A stretch of 64,000 bases of DNA from Methylotenera versatilis 301 (GCF_000093025.1 NC_014207.1:1054001-1118000), one strand, 5' to 3'. Positions 46,573 to 54,595 are shown, counted from the first letter of the stretch. Numbers and translations: made by a program. The notes: generated from the letters alone by a model not told the origin.

Positions 46573-46881
46573 TCAATTTGCTGGAGCAGGTTCTGCTGGT
46601 GGTGTAATAATGACAGTCGTGTCACCAGATTTGCCAGTTTCACCGGCCTGGCCTGTATCGCCCTGGATGCCTTCATTGCCTTGAACACCAGTATTACCCA
46701 TGTTGCCCTTGTCGCCTTTGTTTCCGTCAACACCTTGCTCACCAGCTTTGCCCGCTGGACCGGCAGGACCAGGCACTACAACAGTTTCTGCTGGAACATT
46801 GACTACCACTGGGGTTTTATCGCAAGCGCTAAGAAATAGTGCGGCAACCAGTGCGGTCATTAATATTGAATTATTCATCAT
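46573..46881 (-). CDS. Collagen-like repeat lipoprotein
   Basis: 102 residues (the ATG at 46878 is equally possible). The signal ends in LFLSAC, a lipobox. Residues about 36-88 are an almost perfect Gly-X-Y array (GPAGPAGKAGEQG, GNKGDKGNMGNTG, GIQGDTGQAGETGKSG), enough for a short triple helix. Bacterial collagen-like proteins are surface or stalk proteins; a short lipid-anchored trimer is the simplest reading. Operator C lies 115 bases upstream, and DUF3309 is next. Confidence 0.85.
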   Translation of the reverse strand: MMNNSILMTALVAALFLSACDKTPVVVNVPAETVVVPGPAGPAGKAGEQGVDGNKGDKGNMGNTGVQGNEGIQGDTGQAGETGKSGDTTVIITPPAEPAPAN

Positions 46882-46968
46882 GTATCCTTTTAGTTTTAAA
46901 ATTGTGGCTACGATTTGTAGCCATCAAGTAGACTAAGTGTTCAAACTTAGCATTTACGTTACAAAATC

Positions 46969-47011
46969 AGAATAGCGCGCTATGACGAATAGTTCTGTAC
47001 GCTGTCACACA
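46969..47011 (-). promoter_or_regulatory. Operator C: class II site and -10, collagen-like lipoprotein operon
   Basis: In transcription direction TGTGTG-ACAG-CGTACA (47011 to 46996) then GA, 19 bases, and TATTCT (46974 to 46969). Predicted start about 46962; leader 81 bases. It lies in the otherwise empty part of the 303-bp gap between 46881 and 47185. Confidence 0.65.
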
Positions 47012-47116
47012 GAGGGTTGCGAATGATGAAATTAGACAACACTCTAATTTTTAAAATGCTATTTGCAGGCTATCAATTAACGTAGCAGTGGAATTTTAGG
47101 GGAGTAAAACCCAAAG

Positions 47117-47152
47117 ATAAAAAGCGGTAAGGCCTTATTCAGGCTAAACCGC
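47117..47152 (-). terminator. Rho-independent terminator of the ferritin-like/CsbD operon
   Basis: On the minus strand GCGGT pairs with ACCGC (47148-47152 and 47124-47128), and inside it GCCT pairs with AGGC around GAATA; TTTTTATC follows. It lies 33 bases after the ferritin-like stop. Confidence 0.8.
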
Positions 47153-47184
47153 AATATGTGTTAATGCCAATTTATAAATAATGG

Positions 47185-47784
47185 TTACATCACTAAATTG
47201 GGCATCTCAGGCTTTATGTTAGACATCAGTGACGCAAGGTCTTCCGCATGTTCTTCTTCCATTGCTAAAATTTCTTTTAGCAATTTCTGGGTCGTTGGGT
47301 CAGCATCTGCCAGATAGGCAATCATTTCACGGTAGCTTTCAATGGCAATGCGCTCAGCGATTAAATCTTCTTTAATCATGGTATTAAGTGTGTCGCCTGC
47401 TACATATTCAGCATGACTACGTTGACTTAAACCGTCAGGTGAAAAATCTGGCTCGCCGCCTAGTTCGGTAATACGCTTTGCCAAAAGATCTGCATGAGCC
47501 ATTTCTTCATTGGCATGTTGCAAAAACTCAGCTTTAATAGATTCTGAATGAATGCCTTTTGCCATAAAGTGGTGGCGTTTATAACGTAATACGCAGACTA
47601 GCTCTGTAGCAAGTGCCTCATTTAGCAGCTTAATAACAACTTTTCTATCCGCAGCGTAGCCTGATGTCACAGCACCTTCTTCAATATCTTTGCGCGCGTG
47701 TGCACGTAGGGTTTTAATGTCGGATAGTATGGCTAAATCAGCCGCAGGTTTTACAAGGTTTTCTTTGCTTGGTAATTGTGTCAT
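47185..47784 (-). CDS. Ferritin-like di-iron protein (bacterioferritin-type)
   Basis: 199 residues, four-helix bundle. The di-iron ligands are visible as E in ALATELVCVLRYKRHHF, ExxH in HANEEMAHADLLAKRI, E in DLIAERIAIESYREMI, and ExxH in LAMEEEHAEDLASL. The 35-residue N-terminal extension lacks a signal peptide. It likely oxidises and stores iron or detoxifies peroxide in the cytoplasm. It sits in the stress island, downstream of csbD and a small membrane gene (57 and 2 bp gaps), and just before a clear terminator. Confidence 0.88.
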   Translation of the reverse strand: MTQLPSKENLVKPAADLAILSDIKTLRAHARKDIEEGAVTSGYAADRKVVIKLLNEALATELVCVLRYKRHHFMAKGIHSESIKAEFLQHANEEMAHADLLAKRITELGGEPDFSPDGLSQRSHAEYVAGDTLNTMIKEDLIAERIAIESYREMIAYLADADPTTQKLLKEILAMEEEHAEDLASLMSNIKPEMPNLVM

Positions 47785-47841
47785 TTTTTGATCGCTTTCT
47801 AACTATTGATTGAAATGCTCATAAAATTTACATTTTTTACT

Positions 47842-48267
47842 TTAAATTAAACGTGTTTTCTTAAAAGCTGGGGTAAGTTCATCCATCACGGGCATCGTGT
47901 TGGTATTGTTTGATTTAATATTGCTGTGACTATTTAATTTGGCCGTATTGCCGCTAGACCTAGACTCATGCTTAGTACCGACCATGGCTTTACGTTGGGC
48001 ATCAAGTTCTAATTTAGATGTATTTCGAATTGACTCCGCATCAGCAATACATTTATCAAATGCAACACTTGTGACTGGACCGCAGCGCAATTTAGCGTCA
48101 TTAAACTTAACTGTAATATTATTTTCTAAAAATCTGTATTCAGTACCCGCCATACTTTTTGCAGTTGCGAAGGAGCTGAAGGTTAAGCCTACTACGATCA
48201 CCACCGCGACAAAGCACAAAGCCAAATTGACTTTACGCTCAATTGCTTTAAAAGTAGGGTCGTTCAT
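47842..48267 (-). CDS. Single-helix exported/membrane protein, unknown
   Basis: 141 residues. Short cytoplasmic start, a hydrophobic helix (about 16-35, LALCFVAVVIVVGLTFSSFATA) that may be an anchor or uncleaved signal, then a polar part with two Cys (KLRCGPVTSVAFDKCIADAE), probably disulphide-linked, and a low-complexity Ser/Asn tail. Not recognised. It is 2 bp after csbD and 57 bp before the ferritin-like gene, so part of that operon. Confidence 0.75.
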   Translation of the reverse strand: MNDPTFKAIERKVNLALCFVAVVIVVGLTFSSFATAKSMAGTEYRFLENNITVKFNDAKLRCGPVTSVAFDKCIADAESIRNTSKLELDAQRKAMVGTKHESRSSGNTAKLNSHSNIKSNNTNTMPVMDELTPAFKKTRLI

Positions 48268-48269
48268 GG

Positions 48270-48506
48270 CTAATGACCTTTAGTTTCTTTAGTGCTTTGA
48301 TCGTTATCTTTTTGCATGTTTTGCCATTCGGTCAGTTCTTTTTCGACTTCGTCCATGGCCTTACCGTAGACTTCTTGAATCTTGCCAGCTAGTTGCTCGC
48401 GCTTGCCTGCAATGACATCAATCTGATCATCAGTCAGCTTGCCCCATTGTTGTTTAACATTACCTTTTAATTGTTTCCAATTACCTTCAATTTGATTCCA
48501 GTTCAT
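48270..48506 (-). CDS. csbD: CsbD-family stress protein
   Basis: 78 residues from the ATG at 48506: MNWNQIEGNWKQLKGNVKQQ, then WGKLTDDQIDVIAGKREQLAGKIQEVYG. This is the CsbD domain, small helical stress proteins induced by sigma-B in Bacillus and by general stress in proteobacteria; function unknown. The Lys/Gln/Ser tail is polar. The longer upstream frame reading is not used. Operator G lies 125 bases upstream. Confidence 0.93.
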   Translation of the reverse strand: MNWNQIEGNWKQLKGNVKQQWGKLTDDQIDVIAGKREQLAGKIQEVYGKAMDEVEKELTEWQNMQKDNDQSTKETKGH

Positions 48507-48560
48507 TTTTATTCCTTTGCAGTTAGTTACGTGATAATCAATAATCATCACTAAGGTCGA

Positions 48561-48583
48561 CAAAAAATAACTAATTCAGTTAT
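48561..48583 (-). terminator. Weak AT-rich hairpin with T tract after the YqjK-like gene
   Basis: ATAACT-GAATT-AGTTAT (48567-48583) followed by six T on the minus strand (48566-48561). AU-rich, so termination would be partial. It lies between the operator G promoter and csbD and might attenuate csbD as well. Confidence 0.35.
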
Positions 48584-48603
48584 CTTGTTGTTGCGTTATT
48601 TGT

Positions 48604-48646
48604 AGATTACGTTGATTGAGGCGTTTACTCTGTCTGTTAACGCACA
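48604..48646 (-). promoter_or_regulatory. Operator G: class II site and -10, csbD operon
   Basis: In transcription direction TGTGCG-TTAA-CAGACA (48646 to 48631), GA, 19 bases, TAATCT (48609 to 48604). Predicted start about 48597; leader 91 bases. It also spans the weak hairpin at 48561-48583 in the leader. Confidence 0.65.
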
Positions 48647-48701
48647 TTGCAGGAATTTGTTTGAAGTGGGCTTTTTTGCAAGCCAATGTAAATGTACGAC
48701 T

Positions 48702-48983
48702 TTACTTATTGATGATTTTTTTAGTTAGCTGCCAAGCAAGCCAACCACGTCTAAGCCATTTTGTGATGCCATTTGGGTTGGCGATTGAAAGTAGGGTAGC
48801 ACCACCGCCAGCAACTACAATGGGGTGATGCTTAATGTAACGCAGCACATTTAAACCTTTATCTGCCATCGCTAAAGGTTTACGCAAAGAGTCAGCGTTT
48901 TGGGCTAACAACACTCTCTGCGATTCGGCTTGTGCAATTAAACGCTGTCGGCGAACTGTTAATTTTTGCAATGGATAACTCAT
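48702..48983 (-). CDS. YqjK-like protein
   Basis: 93 residues, with basic helical start (LTVRRQRLIAQAESQRVLLAQNA) and a hydrophobic stretch (about 53-70, PIVVAGGGATLLSIANPNG). It matches the YqjK family that follows yqjD and yqjE in enterobacteria. It begins immediately after the stop of the YqjE-like gene, so it is in that operon. Function unknown; the family is linked to ribosome- and membrane-associated stationary-phase proteins. Confidence 0.75.
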   Translation of the reverse strand: MSYPLQKLTVRRQRLIAQAESQRVLLAQNADSLRKPLAMADKGLNVLRYIKHHPIVVAGGGATLLSIANPNGITKWLRRGWLAWQLTKKIINK

Positions 48984-49385
48984 TTAATTAACATCAAGTT
49001 GCTGGCGGTCTTTGATTAGCTCCAGCAGGCTTGAAACAAACATTTTAGGTTTCTTTTTAGCCTGACGCACAGCGGCTAGCCAAGTAGCAGCGCCTACGAT
49101 AATAAATACGCCTGAAGCTGAAGCAAGTGCAAGTACGCGATAACTATCCCAAAATGCTACCACCAGTGTAATAGTGACTAGTACAGCGGCTATTAATAAG
49201 CTAAAAAGAGCGATGAGAGACAGCATGACAAGTGACATCAAGCGTTCTCTATCCTCTTCTAAATCCGTGGAAAGCAGCTCTAGGCGTGTATGAACAACCG
49301 CTACCAACGTTGAAGTCAGTGCCTTGATTGATTCAAACAGACCTAGGCTGTTTGTAGAACGGCTTGTAGACGTTTTATTTGTCAT
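48984..49385 (-). CDS. YqjE/phage-holin-family membrane protein
   Basis: 133 residues, two central membrane helices (about 49-76 and 81-105, LVMLSLIALFSLLIAAVLVTITLVV and VLALASASGVFIIVGAATW). The segment LVAVVHTRLELLSTDLEEDRERL before them is the YqjE family signature. It lies between YqjD-like (11 bp) and YqjK-like (0 bp) genes. Confidence 0.87.
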   Translation of the reverse strand: MTNKTSTSRSTNSLGLFESIKALTSTLVAVVHTRLELLSTDLEEDRERLMSLVMLSLIALFSLLIAAVLVTITLVVAFWDSYRVLALASASGVFIIVGAATWLAAVRQAKKKPKMFVSSLLELIKDRQQLDVN

Positions 49386-49396
49386 GGCTTATTGAA

Positions 49397-49711
49397 TTAG
49401 CGACGGCTAATCAGCAAGCCAACCACTACACCGATACTTGCAGCAAAGCCGATTGAGCGCCATGGATTTTCATGCACATAGGCATCTGTAGCTTTAGCAG
49501 CCGCTTTAGTTTTGGCAAGCACTTCAGTTTGAATATCCATGATTCTAGCTTTTGCAATACCGAGCGACTCTTCGGCCCTAGCGCGCAAATCTGATAACTT
49601 ATCGTCACCTGAGTTTGCCGTTGCTTTGATTAAAGCTTCTGCATCGGCAACTACCGCTTTAAACTCGTTGATTAATTGATCTTGGTCGAACTGATCTGAT
49701 AATTTTTCCAT
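49397..49711 (-). CDS. DUF883 protein (YqjD/ElaB-like, membrane-anchored)
   Basis: 104 residues: a long amphipathic helix (LINEFKAVVADAEALIKATANSG through AKATDAYVHENPWRSIGFAA) ending in one C-terminal membrane helix (GVVVGLLISRR). The HENPWRSIG motif is diagnostic. E. coli YqjD tethers ribosomes to the membrane and lowers growth. First of the yqjDEK-like series; Shine-Dalgarno GGAG. Confidence 0.92.
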   Translation of the reverse strand: MEKLSDQFDQDQLINEFKAVVADAEALIKATANSGDDKLSDLRARAEESLGIAKARIMDIQTEVLAKTKAAAKATDAYVHENPWRSIGFAASIGVVVGLLISRR

Positions 49712-49785
49712 GTTTTTCTCCGTGAACTTAAAAATTAAATAACTATTAAAAAATCTTTACTACTTTTGCCTATTAACCAAAACTG

Positions 49786-49998
49786 TTACTTGCGCGCTAC
49801 TAGCAGGACTAATCCTGCGACTATCGCTGCGACGCCTGCCCAAATGGGTACGTTAACTCTCTCAGTATCTTTTACGGAGAGTTCAATTGGACCAATTTTT
49901 GTTTGATGAGTTTCTTTAGTGTAGCTAAAACCACCATATGCCAACCCAAGACCACCAGCAACGATTAATACTACGGCCAACATTTTGATTGCATTCAT
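49786..49998 (-). CDS. DUF3185 small membrane protein
   Basis: 70 residues from the ATG at 49998, eight bases after GGAG. Two membrane helices (about 5-22 and 50-67) with a loop YTKETHQTKIGPIELSVKDTERVNVPIW, characteristic of DUF3185. Function unknown. It follows the Lmo0937-like gene by 71 bp. Confidence 0.88.
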   Translation of the reverse strand: MNAIKMLAVVLIVAGGLGLAYGGFSYTKETHQTKIGPIELSVKDTERVNVPIWAGVAAIVAGLVLLVARK

Positions 49999-50069
49999 TT
50001 TATTTTCTCCAGAAGTGAGCTCGCATAGTCGTATAAGCAGCACTTGTCTAAGTCGCTATAGCTTAAGTT

Positions 50070-50207
50070 TTAGCGCCCAATAAAGCGCACCAATATCATC
50101 ACAATCGCAATGACTAAAAGTATGTGGATGAACCCACCCAAGGTATACGATGACACCAAGCCAAGTAACCAAAGAATAACCAATATAATTGCAATTGTTT
50201 CAAGCAT
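50070..50207 (-). CDS. Lmo0937-family small membrane protein
   Basis: 45 residues from the ATG at 50207: MLETIAIILVILWLLGLVSS, then YTLGGFIHILLVIAIVMILVRFIGR. This is the Lmo0937 signature, two membrane helices joined by GGFIH. First gene after operator A; it probably leads the transcript through DUF3185 and the YqjD/E/K-like genes. Confidence 0.9.
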   Translation of the reverse strand: MLETIAIILVILWLLGLVSSYTLGGFIHILLVIAIVMILVRFIGR

Positions 50208-50288
50208 TTTTATACTCCCAATTAAACATGTAAACCGAAATACTCAATTTGTACGGCTTAACAAAGTGCTTGTTAGCTCAGTGATGAC

Positions 50289-50331
50289 ATCATGCTATGC
50301 ATTTAAAAACCAATCTGTGCGCTAACGTACA
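50289..50331 (-). promoter_or_regulatory. Operator A: class II site and -10, Lmo0937-like/DUF3185/YqjDEK operon
   Basis: In transcription direction TGTACG-TTAG-CGCACA (50331 to 50316), GA, 19 bases, CATGAT (50294 to 50289). Predicted start about 50282; leader 75 bases. The operator is the best palindrome of the set. Confidence 0.7.
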
Positions 50332-50376
50332 TATTGCTTAGAGATTTTAAGCCGCGAATGTGACAGTGATAGGCAG

Positions 50377-50406
50377 AAAAAAATATCTCCGCATTTGCGG
50401 AGATAT
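50377..50406 (-). terminator. Rho-independent terminator of the 50443 gene
   Basis: On the minus strand ATATCTCCGC-AAAT-GCGGAGATAT (50406 to 50383) followed by T7. A perfect 10-bp stem, 36 bases after the stop. Confidence 0.93.
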
Positions 50407-50442
50407 GGGGGCATTAAAGCGTTAGAAAAGTATTACAAATAA

Positions 50443-50919
50443 CTAATGCTTATCGTGGCCGTATCCATGTCCATTACCACGGTTGTCATTACCTTGATGA
50501 TCATCACCTCTGTGGTCATTACCGCGTTCATCATGACGCTCATCGTGGTGTTCGTCACGACGATCATCTCTGTGGTTGTAATGTTGCTCTTGGTAACGTG
50601 GCGCGTACTCTTGGTTGTACCAGTTGTCTTGCACAAAGTAGACACGCTCGCCACATGCGTTGTACCTATGGCAATATTTACGCCAGTTCTTCGCATGCCC
50701 TGGTGGAACACGCATGTAAACAGGTTCGCGTTCTACGTACACGCGCTCAACCACTCTAGGCTGACTGTAAATCACTTGTGGTTGTGGGTAGCCACCTATA
50801 TCCAATCTACCGTAGAACCCTGGCTGGCCAATACTCACTGATACCCCTACATCAGCAGCAAAAGCTGGTGCACTTATTGTTGCAGCAACGACTGCAGCTG
50901 CTAAGATTAAACGCTTCAT
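50443..50919 (-). CDS. Exported protein with His/Asp/Arg-rich tail
   Basis: 158 residues. Sec signal (MKRLILAAAVVAATISAPAFA). The mature start resembles small periplasmic beta proteins (VGVSVSIGQPGFYGRLDIG) and includes VPPGHAKNWRKYCHRYNACGERVYFVQDNWY, a Cys pair in a conserved segment of small secreted proteobacterial proteins. From about 115 it is made of His, Asp, Arg and Asn repeats (NHRDDRRDEHHDERHD...), likely metal-binding or disordered. Good Shine-Dalgarno AAGGAG. Followed by a strong terminator. Confidence 0.85.
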   Translation of the reverse strand: MKRLILAAAVVAATISAPAFAADVGVSVSIGQPGFYGRLDIGGYPQPQVIYSQPRVVERVYVEREPVYMRVPPGHAKNWRKYCHRYNACGERVYFVQDNWYNQEYAPRYQEQHYNHRDDRRDEHHDERHDERGNDHRGDDHQGNDNRGNGHGYGHDKH

Positions 50920-51004
50920 ATTAATTCTCCTTATTTAATTGAACTACTTATTGTTTTGATATTGCGTATTATTACCTTACATTTTTTTAATCGGCTGAAT
51001 GACA

Positions 51005-52003
51005 TCAATCGTCACGTCTATTTCCTCTTTCTCGGCTTTGTTCTTGCCTTGGTTGTCTTTCTTGGTTGTTTCCTTGATGATTATCTCTCTCCTTTTGCTG
51101 AGTAGCCTGTTGCTGCTGCTCTTGCGGTTGAATCACTCTCTGCTCATGCCTCTGATTTGGCTGTTCAACTCTCATCTCTCTTTGCTGCTGACTATTTGGC
51201 ATTGATTTTTGATCTCTCATGATCTCGTTCTTAGATCGATTTTGATCATAGCTTTGTGAGTTATTTTGTTGAGTAGGCATCACCTGTTGAGGTGAGTCAT
51301 TGCGAGGGTTAGATCGCTGTTCATAACCTTTGTTATGGTTGGTTTCTTGTCTATCCTGATCAGGTTTCCCACGTTGAATTTCTTCCCTAGGAGTTGTTTG
51401 ATCATGGTTTTGTTCACGAATAGTTTGTGGGTGTTCATTTTGTTTACGCACAACCGGATCGCGAGACTGAAAACCATAATTTTGCTGACGAAGTTCTTTT
51501 TGGTGCTCTATTTGTTTAGGATACCTATCCCCTGAATAGTTTCGCTGATAGGCAGGCAAAGGTGCAGGTGATGGAACGGCGTGGCGATCCCATCTATCCC
51601 AGCCTCTTCTATGTTGATCCCAGTCGCGACCCCAGTGGTCACCCCAACGTGGAGGCGCATCATATTGCCAGCCAATAAAGTAGGAAGGTGGCATAAGGTA
51701 ATAGCGCACAGGCACTCGAAGTAAAAATAACGGTACTTCGTCTGGGTCTACAAACCACCAAGGGCCGTCATACCATGAACTTTCATACCAGTTGTCATCT
51801 TGGTAAACCCAGTAAAGGCCATCATAAAAGAAGTAATTAGCTTCCATTTGTGGTGCGTAATAGACTGGATAACCAGGCACAAGTGCAAATCTCGGGTAAG
51901 CTGGCACGTTAATACCTATATTTACATTCATTTGTACGGCAGACGAGGCTGCCGAGCTAAACAGCATGAACAATACAATAGTGATATGGCGAACTTTTAA
52001 CAT
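51005..52003 (-). CDS. Exported Trp/Tyr-rich and Gln/Arg-rich protein
   Basis: 332 residues. Signal peptide (LFMLFSSAASSA). The first part has repeated aromatic motifs (YYAPQMEANYFFYDGLYWVYQDDNWYESSWYDGPWWFVD), like YXWV/BcsX-type secreted proteins; then RWDRH basic segments, then from about 165 a low-complexity Gln/Asn/Arg/Glu tail of some 165 residues. Likely extracytoplasmic with a disordered tail; function unknown. It lies under operator F, divergent from the phospholipase-D gene. Confidence 0.82.
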   Translation of the reverse strand: MLKVRHITIVLFMLFSSAASSAVQMNVNIGINVPAYPRFALVPGYPVYYAPQMEANYFFYDGLYWVYQDDNWYESSWYDGPWWFVDPDEVPLFLLRVPVRYYLMPPSYFIGWQYDAPPRWGDHWGRDWDQHRRGWDRWDRHAVPSPAPLPAYQRNYSGDRYPKQIEHQKELRQQNYGFQSRDPVVRKQNEHPQTIREQNHDQTTPREEIQRGKPDQDRQETNHNKGYEQRSNPRNDSPQQVMPTQQNNSQSYDQNRSKNEIMRDQKSMPNSQQQREMRVEQPNQRHEQRVIQPQEQQQQATQQKERDNHQGNNQERQPRQEQSRERGNRRDD

Positions 52004-52070
52004 TTACAGCCTCCAATCTATGAATCCAGATAGTCTTATTAGCCTCTGCCGAGGTAAGCAGATTTGACCA

Positions 52071-52113
52071 ATATTACTAACTATATATATACGCATCTGT
52101 TCGATATCGCACA
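52071..52113 (-). promoter_or_regulatory. Operator F: class II site and -10, 51005-52003 gene
   Basis: In transcription direction TGTGCG-ATAT-CGAACA (52113 to 52098), GA, 19 bases, TAATAT (52076 to 52071). Predicted start about 52064; leader 61 bases. It lies in the 228-bp divergent gap; the plus direction lacks a matching -10 at the required spot. Confidence 0.65.
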
Positions 52114-52231
52114 TACATATAAACTTCAAACGTATTAGACTTAGAAAAAGCATACATAACTCCAAGCATTTCAATGATTTTTGTGTATGGTGGTAATTTT
52201 TGTACTTCAATCTTGAACCGTAGGGAATATG

Positions 52232-53626
52232 ATGACTATTAAAAAAAATGCGCGCGCAAGAGTTGCAAATCTAGCCACCATGCTAGCGCTGACCTTACTT
52301 GTAGGCTGTACATCAATCCCAACGATGGTGCCGGATATGGCCATGCAACAAGCGCACCCAGTTAAATTGAATGGCGCGAATGGCGAGTTGAGCGCCAAGC
52401 AAAGTAAAGCCATTATCGCTAAACTGCAAAAGAACGGTGACGATACCAATATCTTTGACAAACACTTGGCACTTGAAGCGGAAATCGTTGGCAGCCCTTT
52501 AGTGGTGGGTAATAAAGTAGAGCTGTTGATTGATGGTCCAACTACTTATGATGCGATGTTTGCCGCCATAGAGAGTGCAAAAGACCATATCAATATGGAA
52601 ACTTTCATCATTGAAGATGATGAAATTGGGCAGCGCTTTGCTAAGGCTCTTATTGCTAAGCAAGCTAGTGGTGTGCAGGTGAACCTCATATATGACAGTG
52701 TAGGGTCCATCAGCACGCCAACCACATTTTTTGATGCGTTAAAAGCAAGTGGTATCAACGTATTGGAATACAACCCCATTAATCCTCTGGTGACGCGTAA
52801 AGGTTGGCAAGTAAATCAGCGTGATCATCGTAAGTTGTTGATTGTTGATGGACAGATTGCCTTTGTAGGCGGTATCAATATTAGTAGTGTTTATTCTAGC
52901 GGTTCATTCGGTAGATCAAAAACCACAAAAAACAAACAGCCATGGCGCGACACCCATTTGCGCATGGAAGGTCCAGTGGTCAGTGAGTTTCAGAAGCTGT
53001 TTATGACGACTTGGAGCCAGCAAAAAGGCCAAACTCTGGCTGTCAAAAACTATTTTCCAGACTATCCAGTTAAAGGTAGTGAAGTGGTACGTGCTATTGG
53101 CAGTTCGCCAGATGAGCCTTATAGCCAGATTTACTCAACCTTGATTTCTGCCATCAATAGCGCGGAAACCCAAGTGTTCATTACTAACGCCTATTTTGTA
53201 CCAGATCCAAAGCTACTGACTGCATTGAAAGAGGCTGTTCAACGTGGTGTAGATGTGCGGCTCCTATTACCTGAAAAAACCGATTCGACGATGGTATTTT
53301 ACGCATCGCGGTCTTATTACGATGAACTGCTCACAGCCAATGTGAAGATTTATGAAAGACAGGACGCCTTATTGCATGCGAAAACCGCGATGATAGATGG
53401 TGTTTGGTCGACCATAGGCTCGACAAATCTTGATTGGCGGAGCTTTACCAATAATCAGGAAATAAACGCTGTGGTGTTAGGGCAAGGTTTTGGCACGCAA
53501 ATGCAAAGTATGTTTGAAAAAGACTTAGAGTCGTCTACACTCATCACACTTGAATCATGGAGAAGTCGTTCAATCGCGGCGCGCATCAAAGAGCGAGCAG
53601 CTCGCTTATGGGCGCGTTTTTTATAA
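52232..53626 (+). CDS. Phospholipase-D-family lipoprotein (cardiolipin-synthase-like)
   Basis: 464 residues. Lipobox LLVGC at the end of the signal places it as a lipoprotein. Two HKD motifs: DHRKLLIVDGQIAFVGGIN (HxKx4D) and LLHAKTAMIDGVWSTIGSTNLDWRS. The order and spacing match bacterial PLD/cardiolipin-synthase-B-type enzymes that transfer phosphatidyl groups. The ATG at 52232 is six bases after AGGG; a second ATG three bases earlier is possible. It abuts the next gene with no spacer, so the two are translationally linked. Confidence 0.9.
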   Translation: MTIKKNARARVANLATMLALTLLVGCTSIPTMVPDMAMQQAHPVKLNGANGELSAKQSKAIIAKLQKNGDDTNIFDKHLALEAEIVGSPLVVGNKVELLIDGPTTYDAMFAAIESAKDHINMETFIIEDDEIGQRFAKALIAKQASGVQVNLIYDSVGSISTPTTFFDALKASGINVLEYNPINPLVTRKGWQVNQRDHRKLLIVDGQIAFVGGINISSVYSSGSFGRSKTTKNKQPWRDTHLRMEGPVVSEFQKLFMTTWSQQKGQTLAVKNYFPDYPVKGSEVVRAIGSSPDEPYSQIYSTLISAINSAETQVFITNAYFVPDPKLLTALKEAVQRGVDVRLLLPEKTDSTMVFYASRSYYDELLTANVKIYERQDALLHAKTAMIDGVWSTIGSTNLDWRSFTNNQEINAVVLGQGFGTQMQSMFEKDLESSTLITLESWRSRSIAARIKERAARLWARFL

Positions 53627-54559
53627 ATGAAACAGTACAGTCAAGTTCTTAAAGTTGGCGCATGGCGCTCTGTGTCAATGCTCGTGATACTTTTATTCAG
53701 TTTAATTATCAGTGAAAAGTCCTTTGCTACAGATGAAGTTTATGCGGTCAATGCATCCGTCGCCGCATTAAAAGCAAAGCATACCGAGTTGAGTAAGCAA
53801 CTTGAAAATAATCAGTTTAACCGCGCCTTATTTCTCCACTCAGAAGAATCTTCGCATGATTTAAAAGGGGAGATTTATGCGGTAGTGGATTATCCATTCT
53901 CTACTTTCAATTCGGCACTTAGCAATCCTGCGCATTGGTGCGATGCGATGGTACTCAATCTCAATGTCAAATACTGCAATATGGCGAGTAATCAGAGCGG
54001 AAATGTACTGACGTTGAATATTGGTAAAAAATACCCGCAACCCTTGGCAGATACCTATCGAATTGAGTTCAAGTATCAAGACATCATTACCACACCAAAT
54101 TATTTTGTAGCAGAATTTGATGCTAAAGAAGGGCCTTTAGGTACCTCTGATTATCGTATTTTGATAGAGGCGACACCGCTTAAAGATGGGCATACTTTCT
54201 TACATTTCACATATGCCTATTCTTTTGGACTGGCTGGTCGACTTGCTATGCAATCGTACCTCGCCACAGTAGGCAGAAGTAAAGTTGGATTTACTATCAC
54301 TGGCAAACATAGTGATGGGCAGCCCACTTATATTCAAGGTATTCGAGGCGTGGTGGAGCGCAATACTATGCGCTACTACTTGGCAATCGATGCTTATCTT
54401 GCAGCGCTTACCTCGCCAACCGATACTCAGCTAGAGAAAAGCTTGCACTATTGGTATAGCAACAGTGAGCAATATGCCAGCCAATTGCATGAAGTTGAGC
54501 TAGATGAATACCTTGATATGAAACGTAGCGAGTATAAGCGCCAGCAGACGCAGCAATAG
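53627..54559 (+). CDS. Exported START/SRPBCC-like protein, unknown
   Basis: 310 residues with a signal peptide (residues about 1-33). The mature part has alternating strands and helices (EESSHDLKGEIYAVVDYPFSTFNSALSNPAHWCDAMVLNLNVKYC, then SDYRILIEATPLKDGHTFLHFTYAYSFGLAGRLAMQSYL) resembling a lipid-binding SRPBCC fold, with two Cys. It begins one base after the PLD lipoprotein stop. A role in phospholipid or outer-membrane lipid metabolism beside the PLD enzyme is inferred from context only. Confidence 0.75.
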   Translation: MKQYSQVLKVGAWRSVSMLVILLFSLIISEKSFATDEVYAVNASVAALKAKHTELSKQLENNQFNRALFLHSEESSHDLKGEIYAVVDYPFSTFNSALSNPAHWCDAMVLNLNVKYCNMASNQSGNVLTLNIGKKYPQPLADTYRIEFKYQDIITTPNYFVAEFDAKEGPLGTSDYRILIEATPLKDGHTFLHFTYAYSFGLAGRLAMQSYLATVGRSKVGFTITGKHSDGQPTYIQGIRGVVERNTMRYYLAIDAYLAALTSPTDTQLEKSLHYWYSNSEQYASQLHEVELDEYLDMKRSEYKRQQTQQ

Positions 54560-54595
54560 ACTTTATAATTTATTTATAGCTTTGTCTTGCTGATA

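Noticed and set aside
46573-46881. Collagen-like gene as a phage tail-fibre remnant
   Set aside because: It has a signal and lipobox, and no phage genes are nearby.
50446-50841. 131-codon plus-strand frame opposite the His-rich exported protein
   Set aside because: Poly-Val/Ile/Met translation arising from antisense of His/Asp/Arg codons; the minus-strand protein has signal peptide and Shine-Dalgarno.
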